Positions 17,885 to 27,217 of a DNA stretch of 64,000 nucleotides are shown here, piece after piece. This stretch comes from Psychrobacillus sp. OK028 (GTDB taxonomy: Bacteria; Bacillota; Bacilli; Bacillales_A; Planococcaceae). Made by a program: the position numbers and the translations under genes. Below the pieces are notes generated by a model, which saw only the letters and a program-made list of their open reading frames with translations, was not told where the DNA came from and did not search any database. Location: positions 248,001-312,000 of the forward strand of contig NZ_FNHY01000002.1 in assembly GCF_900103605.1 (NCBI RefSeq), given 5' to 3'. How positions within the stretch are numbered: position 1 is the stretch's first letter; every line of letters starts with the position of its first letter.

Positions 17885-18904
17885 GTGTTTGGATTTGGAT
17901 CAAGAGATTTGGGTATAGATTTAGGAACGGCGAATACGCTCGTTTTCATAAAAGGAAAAGGGATTGTGCTTAGAGAGCCATCTGTTGTAGCAAAAAATGT
18001 ACAAAATGGTGCGATTGTAGCGGTAGGAAACGATGCAAAAAATATGATTGGTCGTACACCAGGTTCAATAGTTGCGATTCGTCCGATGAAGGATGGCGTT
18101 ATCGCTGACTTTGATATAACTTCTGCGATGATTGAATATTATTTAAAAAATGCAATGAAAGCATCTGGAATGTCCTGGAGCAAGCCGAATGTTATGATTT
18201 GTGTACCTTTTGGTATTACTTCTGTGGAGCAACGTGCAGTAATCGATGCTGCTAAACAAGCTGGTGCACGCGATGCCCTTACAATTGAAGAGCCATTTGC
18301 AGCTGCAATCGGTGCAAATTTACCTGTTTGGGAACCTACCGGAAGTATGGTCGTTGATATAGGTGGAGGAACTACAGAAGTTGCGGTTATCTCATTGGGA
18401 GGAATTGTAACTAGTGAATCCGTTCGTGTTGCAGGAGATTCGATGGACCATGCAATTACTGCATATATTCGTAAAACGTATAATTTGACGATTGGTGAAC
18501 GTACGGCAGAAGCGATTAAAATTGAAATTGGCTCTGCAAGAGTAACTGAAAATGAAGAAAAAATGGATATTCGCGGTCGTGATTTAGTGACTGGATTGCC
18601 AAAAACAATTGAAATTACGTCTAAAGAAATTTCAAATGCGTTACGTGAGTCAATTTCATCTATTATAGATGGGGTGAAAAAGACATTGGAACAAACACCT
18701 CCAGAATTATCAGCGGACGTAACGGAACGCGGCATCATGTTAACCGGCGGTGGTGCATTATTGAAAAACTTAGACAAAGTTATTAGTGATCAAACGAATA
18801 TGCCTGTATTCATCGCAGAGGATCCTCTAGATTGTGTTGCTATTGGTACAGGTAAAGCATTAGATCATATGAATGTACTAAAACGTCAACAAACAAAACA
18901 CTAA
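17885..18904 (+). CDS. mreB: Rod-shape actin homologue MreB
   Basis: The 339-residue protein has the actin-fold phosphate loops [18 protein letters not shown] (about 10-27) and [15 protein letters not shown] (about 158-172), and [11 protein letters not shown] near the C-terminus. MreB filaments under the membrane guide the elongasome. The start is GTG with AAGGGAG upstream. It begins the mreBCD-minCD cluster. A TATAAT at 17812-17817 in the gap after radC could be a -10 box, but I found no good -35 match. Confidence 0.97.
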   Translation: MFGFGSRDLGIDLGTANTLVFIKGKGIVLREPSVVAKNVQNGAIVAVGNDAKNMIGRTPGSIVAIRPMKDGVIADFDITSAMIEYYLKNAMKASGMSWSKPNVMICVPFGITSVEQRAVIDAAKQAGARDALTIEEPFAAAIGANLPVWEPTGSMVVDIGGGTTEVAVISLGGIVTSESVRVAGDSMDHAITAYIRKTYNLTIGERTAEAIKIEIGSARVTENEEKMDIRGRDLVTGLPKTIEITSKEISNALRESISSIIDGVKKTLEQTPPELSADVTERGIMLTGGGALLKNLDKVISDQTNMPVFIAEDPLDCVAIGTGKALDHMNVLKRQQTKH

Positions 18905-18917
18905 GGAGAAGTGTGAT

Positions 18918-19820
18918 ATGCCACAGTTTTTTTCGAATAAGCGATTAATATTGCTGCTTGTAGGGATGATTTTTCTTGTGGCGCTCATCAGCTTTTCTTT
19001 ACGAGATCGAAATCATGCATCCTTGCCTGAACAGTTGATAAAAGATGTGGTCGGTTTTGGACAATCTATGTTTTCCAAACCGACCCAATATATTACGGGT
19101 GTTTTTGATAATGTAGAATCTTTACTTAATACATATGATGAAAATAAACGATTAAAAGTAAGATTAGAAGATTATGTAACACTTCAAGCTTCTGTAAATG
19201 ATCTACGTCTTGAAAATGATGAGCTGCGCAAAATTGTCGAAAAAGAAGAGGATTTGCGTGACTATAATCCAATCCAGTCGACAGTAATTGCTAGAAATCC
19301 CGACCAATGGGAAGAAAAGATAATAATAGATAAAGGCGAGATACACGGTATTGAAATCAATATGGCAGTGATGACTGCTCAAGGGTTAATAGGGAAAGTA
19401 ATATTAACTACCCCATACACTTCTACAGTGGAGCTTTTATCTACCCAGAATCCAAACTATCGAGTTTCTGCTGTTATTGCAGAAGGTAAAGAAGTTTTTG
19501 GGCTAATTGAAGGATATGACGACAAGCGTAAAGAATTAATATTAAAAAGAATCGATTCTGAATATGAAGTGAAAGTCGGTCAAAAAGTAACAACTTCTGG
19601 ATTGGGTGGAATATTTCCAAAAGGTATCCTGATAGGAGAAGTTACAGAAGTCACAACGGATGATTATGGCTTAACTAAATTAGCGTATGTGAAACCTGCA
19701 GCTAGTTTCTCTATTTTAGATCATGTAATTATTTCTAAACGTACGATTACCCCGGTGGATGGTACAGATGGAGAAAATACGGAAGCTGATCTAAAAAAAG
19801 GTGAAGGAGACGGCTCATGA
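18918..19820 (+). CDS. mreC: Rod-shape protein MreC
   Basis: The 300-residue protein has an N-terminal membrane helix (about 9-28), a coiled coil (about 70-112) and a C-terminal beta-sandwich domain with MTAQGLIGKVI and SGLGGIFPKGILIGEV. The C-terminal tail is charged. MreC links MreB to the penicillin-binding proteins outside the membrane. It lies 13 bp after mreB and overlaps mreD by four bases. Confidence 0.95.
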   Translation: MPQFFSNKRLILLLVGMIFLVALISFSLRDRNHASLPEQLIKDVVGFGQSMFSKPTQYITGVFDNVESLLNTYDENKRLKVRLEDYVTLQASVNDLRLENDELRKIVEKEEDLRDYNPIQSTVIARNPDQWEEKIIIDKGEIHGIEINMAVMTAQGLIGKVILTTPYTSTVELLSTQNPNYRVSAVIAEGKEVFGLIEGYDDKRKELILKRIDSEYEVKVGQKVTTSGLGGIFPKGILIGEVTEVTTDDYGLTKLAYVKPAASFSILDHVIISKRTITPVDGTDGENTEADLKKGEGDGS

Positions 19821-20344
19821 TTCGTATTCTAGTAATTGCTATTTCGGTTCTATTATTCTACTTAGAACCGATTTTTGGTCTTTTTTCGCCTATTGAACTA
19901 AATAACGATTTTTATGTATTAGTTCCACGTTTTCTTATCATTTATTTGATTTTTGTTGCTATTTATTATGACAGAAAACGTGCGATGCTTTACGGTTTGT
20001 TGTTTGGGCTCTTGTATGATGTCTTTTTCATTGATATTATTGGATTATATTCTTTTATCTATCCTTTAATGTGTTTAGTTGCGAGTTTTACGGTTAAATA
20101 TATTCATCAGCATTTAATCGTTTCTACTATTCTCACCTTGCTCCTTGTAGCAACTGTAGAGTTATTATTATTCTTGTTTTATACGTTCATCGGTATTAAA
20201 ACGATGACATTTACTTATTTTTATCAACACAATCTCATTCCTACAATGATGGCAAATGTAGTATTTTTATTGATGTTCGGATGGGCATTTAAATATATTC
20301 TTCTAAATCGATTTAATCAAAGAGCTTTACTGCTTCAAAAATAG
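19817..20344 (+). CDS. mreD: Rod-shape membrane protein MreD
   Basis: The 175-residue polytopic protein has about five membrane helices and the family-like segment GLLFGLLYDVFFIDIIG. The ATGA overlap with mreC and position before minC support the call. It works with MreC and RodA/PBP2 in lateral wall growth. Confidence 0.92.
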   Translation: MIRILVIAISVLLFYLEPIFGLFSPIELNNDFYVLVPRFLIIYLIFVAIYYDRKRAMLYGLLFGLLYDVFFIDIIGLYSFIYPLMCLVASFTVKYIHQHLIVSTILTLLLVATVELLLFLFYTFIGIKTMTFTYFYQHNLIPTMMANVVFLLMFGWAFKYILLNRFNQRALLLQK

Positions 20345-20379
20345 CTTAATGATTTAACCGTAGATCTGAGGTGACTTGA

Positions 20380-21051
20380 TTGACAAAAAAGCAGTTAATA
20401 TTTATCAAAGGAACGAAAGAGGGCCTTGTATTACGCCTAGACGATCAGTGTTCATATGCAGAGCTTTTAGATGAATTAGCAAAAAAGGTTTCTGATGAAG
20501 GGTTTGAAGGTCAAGCGGAAGTACTTTTACATTTAGGTTATCGTTATTGTAACGATGAACAGACGAAAGAGATTATTTCTTGTGTCCAACAAACGGAACA
20601 TCTTCGTGTCACTAAAATTCAAAGCGATGTTATGACAGTGGAAGATTGTAATAGAAGATTACTAGAAAACCAGTCAGAGACTTATGTCGGGATCGTTCGA
20701 TCAGGGCAAGTCATTACTGCCTTGGGAGACTTAGTAGTTGTCGGTGATGTGAATCCAAATGGAAGAGTCGTTGCCGGTGGAAATATTTTCGTTCTCGGTC
20801 GACTAAAGGGAATTGCTCATGCAGGGTCAACTGGAAACAGGGATGCGGTTATTGCGGCTTCCTGGCTCGAGGCAACTCATCTAATCATTGATAGTGTAGT
20901 AGAAACGATGACAGATGAGCTGACTGTTCTCTCAGAGCAACCCGAAATGGAATGTGCTTATTTACATACAAATGGTTCAATCGCAATTGATCGTTTACAG
21001 GATCTTCGTCTGTTAAGACCTAATTTATCAACATTTAAAGGAGGAAGCTAA
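20380..21051 (+). CDS. minC: Septum-site inhibitor MinC
   Basis: The 223-residue protein has the MinC N-terminal FtsZ-interacting domain (about 1-100) and the C-terminal right-handed beta-helix with VVVGDVNPNGRVVAGGNIFV and LGRLKGIAHAGSTG. It blocks FtsZ assembly away from midcell. The start is TTG with GAGGTGA 5 bp upstream. minD follows after one base. Confidence 0.95.
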   Translation: MTKKQLIFIKGTKEGLVLRLDDQCSYAELLDELAKKVSDEGFEGQAEVLLHLGYRYCNDEQTKEIISCVQQTEHLRVTKIQSDVMTVEDCNRRLLENQSETYVGIVRSGQVITALGDLVVVGDVNPNGRVVAGGNIFVLGRLKGIAHAGSTGNRDAVIAASWLEATHLIIDSVVETMTDELTVLSEQPEMECAYLHTNGSIAIDRLQDLRLLRPNLSTFKGGS

Positions 21052-21052
21052 T

Positions 21053-21853
21053 GTGGGAGAAGCAATCGTTATAACTTCAGGTAAAGGTGGGGTCGGTAAA
21101 ACGACAACAACAGCTAACCTTGGAACTGCATTGGCCCTGCAAGGGAAGAAAGTTTGTTTAATGGATACGGATATCGGGCTACGTAACTTGGACGTGGTGC
21201 TTGGTCTTGAAAACAGAATTATCTACGATTTAGTAGACGTTATAGAAGGTCGCTGTAAGGTTCATCAAGCGTTAGTTAAAGATAAACGCTTTGAGGATAA
21301 ACTTTACTTACTACCAGCAGCGCAAACTGTGGATAAAAACGCTGTAAATCCAGAGCAAATGAAAGAACTTGTTTTAGAGTTAAAACGTGAATACGATTAT
21401 GTTTTGATTGATTGTCCTGCTGGAATTGAACAAGGCTATAAAAATGCAATTGCAGGAGCAGATAAAGCCATTGTTGTTACAACACCAGAAATTTCTGCTG
21501 TACGTGATGCCGACCGAATTATTGGGTTATTGGAGCAAGAAGAAACTATTGATCCACCTAAGCTAATCATTAATCGGATTCGTCAGCATTTGATGAATAA
21601 AGGTGATGCGCTAGATATTAATGAGATTACGACTCATTTGTCAATTGATTTGCTAGGAATTATAGCGGATGATGAAAGTGTTATTACTTCTTCGAACAAA
21701 GGTGAGCCTGTCGTGATGAATCCTGCGAATAGAGCTGCACTTGGCTACCGAAATATCGCTCGTCGTATTTTAGGAGAGTCTGTGCCGCTAATGTCTATGG
21801 AAACTCCTAAAACAGGTGTTTTTTCAAAAATCAAATCTATTTTTTCTAAATAA
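21053..21853 (+). CDS. minD: Septum-site ATPase MinD
   Basis: The 266-residue ParA-family ATPase has the deviant Walker A GKGGVGKTTTT (about 10-20), DTDIGLRNLD and DCPAGIE motifs, and a C-terminal amphipathic membrane-targeting helix FSKIKSIFSK. It recruits MinC to the membrane. GTG start with AAAGGAGG upstream. A strong terminator follows, closing the mre-min transcript. Confidence 0.97.
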   Translation: MGEAIVITSGKGGVGKTTTTANLGTALALQGKKVCLMDTDIGLRNLDVVLGLENRIIYDLVDVIEGRCKVHQALVKDKRFEDKLYLLPAAQTVDKNAVNPEQMKELVLELKREYDYVLIDCPAGIEQGYKNAIAGADKAIVVTTPEISAVRDADRIIGLLEQEETIDPPKLIINRIRQHLMNKGDALDINEITTHLSIDLLGIIADDESVITSSNKGEPVVMNPANRAALGYRNIARRILGESVPLMSMETPKTGVFSKIKSIFSK

Positions 21854-21856
21854 TAC

Positions 21857-21898
21857 AAAACACCGACTCCCGATACTTGAGGCAGTCGGTGTTTTTTT
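21857..21898 (+). terminator. Rho-independent terminator after minD
   Basis: The stem ACACCGACT / AGTCGGTGT with a 15-nt loop is followed by a run of T. It ends the mreBCD-minCD transcript. Confidence 0.92.
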
Positions 21899-21968
21899 AC
21901 TATGAAAGCATGTAAATATATTACCTTAACATTAATTTCAAGGGACATGTAAGAGTGAATAATCCTAT

Positions 21969-22090
21969 GATTTCCGTTTTAGGTGGACGCGTTTCGCGGG
22001 GTGAGCGATGAGCTATCACCGTCGCTATCGCGCCGCTGTGATATCTCATCTGTCCCACTCATCCCGCAGAAGTCGCCACCTTACACTGCA
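21969..22090. repeat. Palindromic intergenic repeat, GATTTCCGTT family
   Basis: The element starts GATTTCCGTTTTAGGTGGAC and has long inverted ends: GGTGGACGC and CGCGGGGTGAG at the left answer CTCATCCCGC and GTCGCCACC at the right. The same opening recurs at 40740, 52139 and 56224. It is much more GC-rich than its surroundings. An open frame across it is not a gene. Confidence 0.75.
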
Positions 22091-22276
22091 ATCAATGAAT
22101 GTGAAGCACTTACACGAAGACATTTTACTGGCCAAATTTTAATAAACAAACAAATCATTAAAATTACAGGTAATCATTATTAATTAGGAATGTAGTCCAT
22201 TAATAGATACAAAAGGTAGACTTTTATTAATTGGGATATTGTATGTAACTTTTCTTATATAGTAGAGGTTATTGTT

Positions 22277-22374
22277 GATTTTAGCGCAGGTCGGCGACTC
22301 CTGTGGGAAAGCACGAGGGAGAGACTACAGGCTCGAGCCGTGCCCACGGAAAGCGGCCGACCTGTGCTAAAATC
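22277..22374. repeat. 98-bp palindromic intergenic element
   Basis: Nineteen-base arms (22277-22295 and 22356-22374) pair almost perfectly and enclose a GC-rich centre with CTCCTGTGGGAAAGCACGAG and GAGCCGTGCCCACGGAAAGC. The latter segment recurs in the 40740 element. The flanking sequence to 22514 is AT-rich and contains no gene. The element splits what is a nearly continuous min-spoIVF region in B. subtilis. Confidence 0.75.
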
Positions 22375-22514
22375 AGCTGCATATCGTTTTTTTGTATGTA
22401 AAGGATCTTGCGTCTTTTTGCTCGATTTTTTTTAGATTTAAAATCTCATTAAAAAACAAGGACGCATTCATTAAATAACAGCTACCCTCATATATTCATT
22501 TTAGGGGGAATGTT

Positions 22515-23060
22515 ATGCTTTCAAAAAGAAAATGGGTTCTTTCATTTATATTTGTATTTTCATTTATTTTATTAGCAAAGCTAGAAGGAAATGATATGCT
22601 ATCCACCAATTATGCTACCACTCTGTTAGAGCCGCAAAAACCAGCAGAAATATATAAACAAGTTGTTGCTTGGGTTAATCGTTCTGATGAAGTGATCAGT
22701 GTAAGTGCACCAGTTTCTAATCCTCCATTAATCGAATATAAATCGATTCAGCCTTTAGAAGATGGTGCAATTTTGTCCATTGAGAAATCTCAAGAGCTGT
22801 ATGCTTCCGAGGATGGACTAATTATTTATACAGGTTATCGAAAGAAGACTGGTAAAACATTGTCTATTTTATACGATACGGGAGAAACTGCTACTTATGG
22901 TTTTGTAGATGAGTTTCGTCAATTACCTTATACGACTATAAATGCGGGTGATATATTTGGCACAGTAGCAAATGAACTTCTTTATGTGCAGGTGGAAAGA
23001 GAAGGAGAGTTGTTGGGAACGGATGAGCTTATCGAGTGGCTTGCCGTAACCTATGAATAA
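22515..23060 (+). CDS. spoIVFA: SpoIVFA-like sporulation membrane protein (short)
   Basis: The 181-residue protein has one N-terminal membrane helix (about 7-24) and a degenerate M23/LytM-like domain (about 90-160) with SEDGLIIYTGYRKKTGKTL and no metal-binding histidines. SpoIVFA anchors and inhibits the SpoIVFB protease in the outer forespore membrane. It overlaps spoIVFB by 8 bp, supporting the pairing. It is shorter than the roughly 260-residue B. subtilis protein, with the N-terminal cytoplasmic part missing. Confidence 0.8.
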   Translation: MLSKRKWVLSFIFVFSFILLAKLEGNDMLSTNYATTLLEPQKPAEIYKQVVAWVNRSDEVISVSAPVSNPPLIEYKSIQPLEDGAILSIEKSQELYASEDGLIIYTGYRKKTGKTLSILYDTGETATYGFVDEFRQLPYTTINAGDIFGTVANELLYVQVEREGELLGTDELIEWLAVTYE

Positions 23061-23649
23061 ACAGGTATTTCGAGTACATCCTATTATGATTCCTTTTTTT
23101 CTTTTCTTTTATTTATCCGGTGAAATAGCATTGTATGCACTTGTATTTGGCTCCTTGTTGGTTCATGAGCTTGGTCATCTTATCGTTGCAATCAGTATGG
23201 GTGCAAAAATTCAATCCTGCACTATTTTACCGTATGGTGGCGAGATTAAGATGGAGCAATTCTCTAGACTTTCAAAATTGATGCAAGTGTGTGTAATCTT
23301 AGGTGGACCATTTTGTACGATTCTTTTGCTTCTTTTTGGTATGCTCGTAGATTTTCCTCAGGCGAATATATTTATCATGATTCAGTTACTAATTTTAAGT
23401 TTAAATCTATTGCCAATCTTCCCTTTAGATGGGGGACGGATTTTACATTCTATCTTTCCAGGGAGATATGAGGGGCTGATCGGCTTTTCTGGATGTGTTT
23501 GTGTGTTTATTTTTACGATAAGCTGTTTTTATTTTCCTGAAGGCTTGGCTATTTCGCTTATTTTTTTATTTCTGGCCTTTCAAAACTTATCTTACTGGAG
23601 ATTTCGAAAGTACAAGCTTGCGTTTGATTGGGTAACGAAAAGCGCTTGA
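23053..23649 (+). CDS. spoIVFB: SpoIVFB-type intramembrane metalloprotease, apparently without CBS domain
   Basis: The 198-residue polytopic protein has the site-2 protease zinc motif HELGH (about residues 38-42) and the second metal ligand in NLLPIFPLDGGRIL (about 116-129). SpoIVFB cleaves pro-sigma-K in the mother cell membrane. The B. subtilis enzyme is 288 residues and ends in a CBS domain that senses ATP; here the frame stops right after the membrane part. The next 140 bp hold the rplU promoter and leader, with no sign of a displaced CBS frame. ATG overlaps spoIVFA. Confidence 0.9.
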   Translation: MNKQVFRVHPIMIPFFLFFYLSGEIALYALVFGSLLVHELGHLIVAISMGAKIQSCTILPYGGEIKMEQFSRLSKLMQVCVILGGPFCTILLLLFGMLVDFPQANIFIMIQLLILSLNLLPIFPLDGGRILHSIFPGRYEGLIGFSGCVCVFIFTISCFYFPEGLAISLIFLFLAFQNLSYWRFRKYKLAFDWVTKSA

Positions 23650-23674
23650 CTCGGAATATTATGTGTGATAATAT
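23646..23674 (+). promoter_or_regulatory. Putative sigma-A promoter of rplU operon
   Basis: TTGACT (23646-23651) and TAATAT (23669-23674) are separated by 17 bp. The -35 box contains the spoIVFB stop codon. The spacing and position before the L21 leader support it. Confidence 0.55.
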
Positions 23675-23689
23675 TTTAATGTTATTGTT

Positions 23690-23786
23690 TGTAGCAGCAC
23701 CCGTTGCTACAACCGCTCTGAAAAGGTTCAAGTATTCGAAATTCGAATCACCTTTTGGAAGGCGAGTCTTAGTCTAAGAGGAGGTG
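23690..23786 (+). ncRNA. Ribosomal protein L21 leader (autoregulatory RNA)
   Basis: The 5' leader of rplU contains the hairpin GTAGCA / TTGCTAC, a second AAAAGGT...ACCTTTT hairpin around paired ATTCGAA segments, and then the ribosome site. This matches the position and general form of the L21 leader known upstream of rplU-ysxB-rpmA in Bacillales, which is thought to bind L21 and repress the operon. Boundaries are approximate. Confidence 0.72.
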
Positions 23787-23791
23787 CAAGT

Positions 23792-24100
23792 ATGTACGCA
23801 ATTATTGAAACTGGTGGTAAACAAATCAAGGTTGAACAAGGGCAAGAAATCTACATTGAAAAATTAGATGCAAATGCTGATGAAGTTGTAACTTTTGAAA
23901 AAGTTTTATTCGTAGGTGGAGAAGATGTTAAAGTTGGCGCTCCATTCGTGGAAGGTGCTACAGTTACAGCGAAAGTTGTAAAAAATGGCAAAGCTAAAAA
24001 AATTACAGTCTTCAAATACAAAGCGAAAAAGAACTATCACAAAAAACAAGGTCACAGACAGCCATACACTAAATTAGTAGTAGAATCTATTAGTTTATAA
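23792..24100 (+). CDS. rplU: 50S ribosomal protein L21
   Basis: The 102-residue protein opens [18 protein letters not shown] and ends in a basic [16 protein letters not shown] segment typical of bacterial L21, which binds 23S rRNA. GAGGAGGTG precedes the ATG. The three-gene operon rplU-prp-rpmA is tight (1 and 12 bp gaps to the starts used here). Confidence 0.98.
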   Translation: MYAIIETGGKQIKVEQGQEIYIEKLDANADEVVTFEKVLFVGGEDVKVGAPFVEGATVTAKVVKNGKAKKITVFKYKAKKNYHKKQGHRQPYTKLVVESISL

Positions 24101-24101
24101 G

Positions 24102-24437
24102 ATGATTAGAGTGATTATAACAAAAGACCAATCTGGTCATATTCATTCTTTCGAGATGAAAGGCCATGCTGATTTTGCGGAACATGGAAAAGATTTAGTA
24201 TGTGCAGGAGCTTCTGCTGTATCCTTTGGTGCAGTTAATGCTGTGATCGCACTTACAGGAATCACACCCATAATTGCGCAAAAAGGGGACGGAGGCTATT
24301 TATACGTCGAAGTACCTAGCATATCAAATCTAGAAAAGGCTGCTCAAATACAGCTGATTTTGGAAGCGATGATTGTTTCTTTACAAACAATTGAGCAAGA
24401 TTATGCCAAGTATATAAAAATAACCTTCAAAAAGTAG
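24102..24437 (+). CDS. prp: Ribosomal-processing cysteine protease Prp
   Basis: The 111-residue YsxB-family protein has GHADFAEHGKDLVCAGASAV, containing the catalytic His (near residue 22) and Cys (near residue 34). In Firmicutes Prp removes the N-terminal extension of L27 before ribosome assembly. It lies between rplU and rpmA, and the L27 encoded next door carries the matching cleavage site. Confidence 0.93.
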   Translation: MIRVIITKDQSGHIHSFEMKGHADFAEHGKDLVCAGASAVSFGAVNAVIALTGITPIIAQKGDGGYLYVEVPSISNLEKAAQIQLILEAMIVSLQTIEQDYAKYIKITFKK

Positions 24438-24449
24438 GAGGTGGAACAT

Positions 24450-24740
24450 ATGTTAAAATTAAATCTTCAGTTTTTCGCATCCAAAAAGGGAGTAGGTTCG
24501 ACTCGTAACGGTCGTGACTCTCAATCGAAACGTCTAGGCGCTAAACGTGCTGACGGACAATTCGTATCAGGTGGATCAATTTTATACCGTCAACGCGGGA
24601 CTAAAATTCATCCAGGTGAAAACGTTGGACGTGGTGGAGATGACACACTTTTTGCGAAAGTTGACGGTGTAGTGCGCTTTGAGCGTTTCGGCCGTGACAA
24701 GAAAAAAGTAAGTGTATATCCTGCAGCTCAAGAAGCTTAA
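24450..24740 (+). CDS. rpmA: 50S ribosomal protein L27 with cleavable N-terminal extension
   Basis: The 96-residue precursor starts [20 protein letters not shown]; cleavage after LQFF would give the mature ASKKG terminus that reaches the peptidyl transferase centre. I chose ATG 24450 with AGGAGG upstream rather than the GTG 9 bp earlier, which lies within that ribosome site. L27 follows prp by 12 bp and ends in a terminator. Confidence 0.97.
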   Translation: MLKLNLQFFASKKGVGSTRNGRDSQSKRLGAKRADGQFVSGGSILYRQRGTKIHPGENVGRGGDDTLFAKVDGVVRFERFGRDKKKVSVYPAAQEA

Positions 24741-24749
24741 TGAATAATA

Positions 24750-24778
24750 AAAGGACTGCATTTATGCAGTCCTTTTTG
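24750..24778 (+). terminator. Rho-independent terminator after rpmA
   Basis: AAGGACTGCA / TGCAGTCCTT with a 4-nt loop is followed by T residues. Confidence 0.92.
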
Positions 24779-24876
24779 ATTTCAAAAATTTCAATAAAGT
24801 ATTGTATACTCTAAAAGCATTATAGAACTATTCCTGTTATACTAGATAAGATAGTAAAAGTTGGGGTGAGTCTAAA

Positions 24877-25410
24877 ATGGATTATAACAAGATTACTTTA
24901 AATGAAGTACTTCGTCATACCATGCATGATTTTTTAAATAACATGCACCTATTACAGATGAACTTAGATATGGGAAAGCCTGAGGAAGTTAGGGCTTTAA
25001 TACAAAAATATTCCCAAAAATGCAACCAATTTTTTGATATAAATAATATTGGTCTATATAAAACAAATGAATGGCTACAAACATTTAGTATAAAATATAA
25101 TCAATTAACTTTAGATGTTCAAACATCTCTTCTAAATAAAAAAGCAGATAAGTACGATGAAGCATTAATAGATTATCTAAATAGATTCGTGCAAGCAATA
25201 TACCCAAATTTTAGAGGATATCAAGAGCAGTTACTGAAACTTCATATCATTTCAGACGAATTTTTGGAAATACTAATAGATATTCGTGGAGATTGGTCTA
25301 CTAATAAATGGCAGGATGAATGTGTAGGAGAATTATTTCAGCTGCAAATATTAGAAGCAACCAACAATTCGATAAAAGTAAAACTAACAGCAAGTGGAAG
25401 ATTGGAGTGA
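24877..25410 (+). CDS. spo0B: Sporulation phosphotransferase Spo0B
   Basis: The 177-residue protein has RHTMHDFLNNMHLLQMNLDM at residues 13-32, matching the helical hairpin segment around the phosphorylated histidine of Spo0B (here probably His17). Spo0B passes phosphate from Spo0F to Spo0A. Position between rpmA and obg is exactly that of B. subtilis. The C-terminal kinase-like half is divergent, as usual in this family. TTGGGGTGAG precedes the ATG. Confidence 0.88.
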   Translation: MDYNKITLNEVLRHTMHDFLNNMHLLQMNLDMGKPEEVRALIQKYSQKCNQFFDINNIGLYKTNEWLQTFSIKYNQLTLDVQTSLLNKKADKYDEALIDYLNRFVQAIYPNFRGYQEQLLKLHIISDEFLEILIDIRGDWSTNKWQDECVGELFQLQILEATNNSIKVKLTASGRLE

Positions 25411-25415
25411 AGTAA

Positions 25416-26705
25416 ATGTTTGTTGATCACGTGAAAGTATATGTCAAGGGTGGCGACGGCGGAGATGGAATGGTTGGATTCCGTCGTGAGAAGTATGTTC
25501 CTTTAGGAGGTCCTGCTGGTGGGGACGGAGGAAATGGTGGCGACGTTATCTTCCAAGTAGAAGAAGGTCTTCGTACTTTAATGGATTTCCGCTATAAGCG
25601 AATTTTTAAAGCAGATAGAGGAGTCCATGGTGGCAGTAAGAATATGCATGGTGCCAATGCCGATGATTTAATCATTAAAGTTCCGCCCGGTACTGTAGTT
25701 AAAAATGAAGAAACAGGCGAAGTAATTGCCGATTTAGTTGAGCATGGTCAAAAAGCTATAATTGCAAGAGGTGGCCGTGGTGGTAGAGGGAACTCACGTT
25801 TCGCAACACCTGCAAATCCAGCTCCAGAGCTTTCCGAAAAAGGAGAGCCAGGTTTCGAGTTAAACGTGGAGCTTGAGTTAAAAGTATTAGCTGACGTTGG
25901 TTTAGTTGGATTCCCAAGTGTCGGAAAATCCACACTTTTATCCGTTGTATCAGCTGCTAAACCGAAAATTGCCCCATACCATTTTACGACAATCGTACCA
26001 AACCTAGGAATGGTAGAAACAGAAGATCATCGAAGCTTTGCGATGGCTGATTTACCAGGACTAATCGAGGGTGCGCATGAAGGAGTAGGGCTAGGTCATC
26101 AGTTCCTACGTCATATTGAACGTACGCGTGTAATCGTGCATGTAATCGATATGTCTGGTATGGAAGGACGCGATCCTTACGAGGACTATTTAACAATTAA
26201 TGAGGAACTAAAACAATATAATCTTCGTTTAACAGAAAGGCCACAAATTGTAGTAGCCAATAAAATGGACATGCCAGATTCGGAAGAAAATTTAAAAGTA
26301 TTTAAGGAAAAAGTTGGGTCGGACATTAAAGTATTTCCAATCTCAGCAATTTCACGTCAAGGCTTACAGGAGTTATTATTTGCGGTAGCAGACATGCTTG
26401 AGGTTGCCCCAGAATTCCCATTAGAGGAACTAGTGGAAGAAGAAACAGAAACGTCTGTAATGTATAAGTATCAAGCTAAACAAGACGACTTCACTATTTC
26501 TAGGGACGATGATGGAGCGTTCGTGCTTTCCGGTGGATCAGTGGAGAGATTATTTAAAATGACGGACTTCAGCAGAGAGGATTCTATCCGTAGATTCTCT
26601 AGACAGCTACGTGGAATGGGAATCGATGATGCTCTTCGTGAACGTGGAGCTAAAGATGGAGATACCGTACGATTATTGAAATTTGAATTTGAATTTATCG
26701 AATAA
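25416..26705 (+). CDS. obg: Ribosome-associated GTPase Obg
   Basis: The 429-residue protein has the glycine-rich Obg domain (about 1-157), a G domain with G1 [11 protein letters not shown] (about 165), G3 DLPGLI and G4 NKMD, and a C-terminal OCT domain (about 345-429). It acts in 50S assembly and stress or sporulation signalling. Five bases separate it from spo0B. Confidence 0.97.
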   Translation: MFVDHVKVYVKGGDGGDGMVGFRREKYVPLGGPAGGDGGNGGDVIFQVEEGLRTLMDFRYKRIFKADRGVHGGSKNMHGANADDLIIKVPPGTVVKNEETGEVIADLVEHGQKAIIARGGRGGRGNSRFATPANPAPELSEKGEPGFELNVELELKVLADVGLVGFPSVGKSTLLSVVSAAKPKIAPYHFTTIVPNLGMVETEDHRSFAMADLPGLIEGAHEGVGLGHQFLRHIERTRVIVHVIDMSGMEGRDPYEDYLTINEELKQYNLRLTERPQIVVANKMDMPDSEENLKVFKEKVGSDIKVFPISAISRQGLQELLFAVADMLEVAPEFPLEELVEEETETSVMYKYQAKQDDFTISRDDDGAFVLSGGSVERLFKMTDFSREDSIRRFSRQLRGMGIDDALRERGAKDGDTVRLLKFEFEFIE

Positions 26706-26723
26706 AGGAAAGTAGGGAACCGC

Positions 26724-27179
26724 GTGAAGGATGTAACAAGCCAGAGATTTTTTTTAGTACGGGAGGATGTACTGACGGAGGCGATGCAAAAAACGCTGGA
26801 AGCAAAACACCTCCTTCAATCTGGGAAGGCATCTTCGATATGGGATGCTGTAAAAGAGGTAGACTTATCTCGAAGTGCCTTTTATAAATATCGTGATGCG
26901 GTTTTTCCATTCCATTCGATCGTTCAAGAACGAATTTTAACTGTCTTTCTACAATTAGAGGATCGAGAGGGTACGCTTGCTAGGCTATTGCAATTGGTGG
27001 CAGACTCTACATGTAATGTATTGACAATTCATCAAACCATACCGATTCAAGGAAGAGCTAGTGTCACATTATCACTTGACGTTACAGCGATGAATAAGGA
27101 ATTAGAAGAATTTATAAATGAAATGAAGCGACTAGATTTTGTAGAAACTGCAGAAGTAATTAGCTCCGGCGCTTTATAA
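26724..27179 (+). CDS. pheB: ACT-domain regulator PheB (ThrR-like)
   Basis: The 151-residue protein has a helix-turn-helix-like N-terminus (about 15-55, with [13 protein letters not shown]) and a C-terminal ACT domain (about 70-145). The B. subtilis homologue was named PheB and later linked to repression of threonine biosynthesis genes (ThrR). The start is GTG and the ribosome site is poor. It sits between obg and pheA. Confidence 0.9.
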   Translation: MKDVTSQRFFLVREDVLTEAMQKTLEAKHLLQSGKASSIWDAVKEVDLSRSAFYKYRDAVFPFHSIVQERILTVFLQLEDREGTLARLLQLVADSTCNVLTIHQTIPIQGRASVTLSLDVTAMNKELEEFINEMKRLDFVETAEVISSGAL

Positions 27180-27217
27180 GAAAACGCTCTAGCTAAATAA
27201 AGAGGGAGGCTTTTTAA

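Noticed and set aside
18139-18777. 212-codon minus-strand ORF within mreB
   Set aside because: It is a shadow of the highly conserved mreB reading frame.
21983-22183. 66-codon ORF after minD
   Set aside because: It runs through a palindromic repeat element and has no ribosome site.
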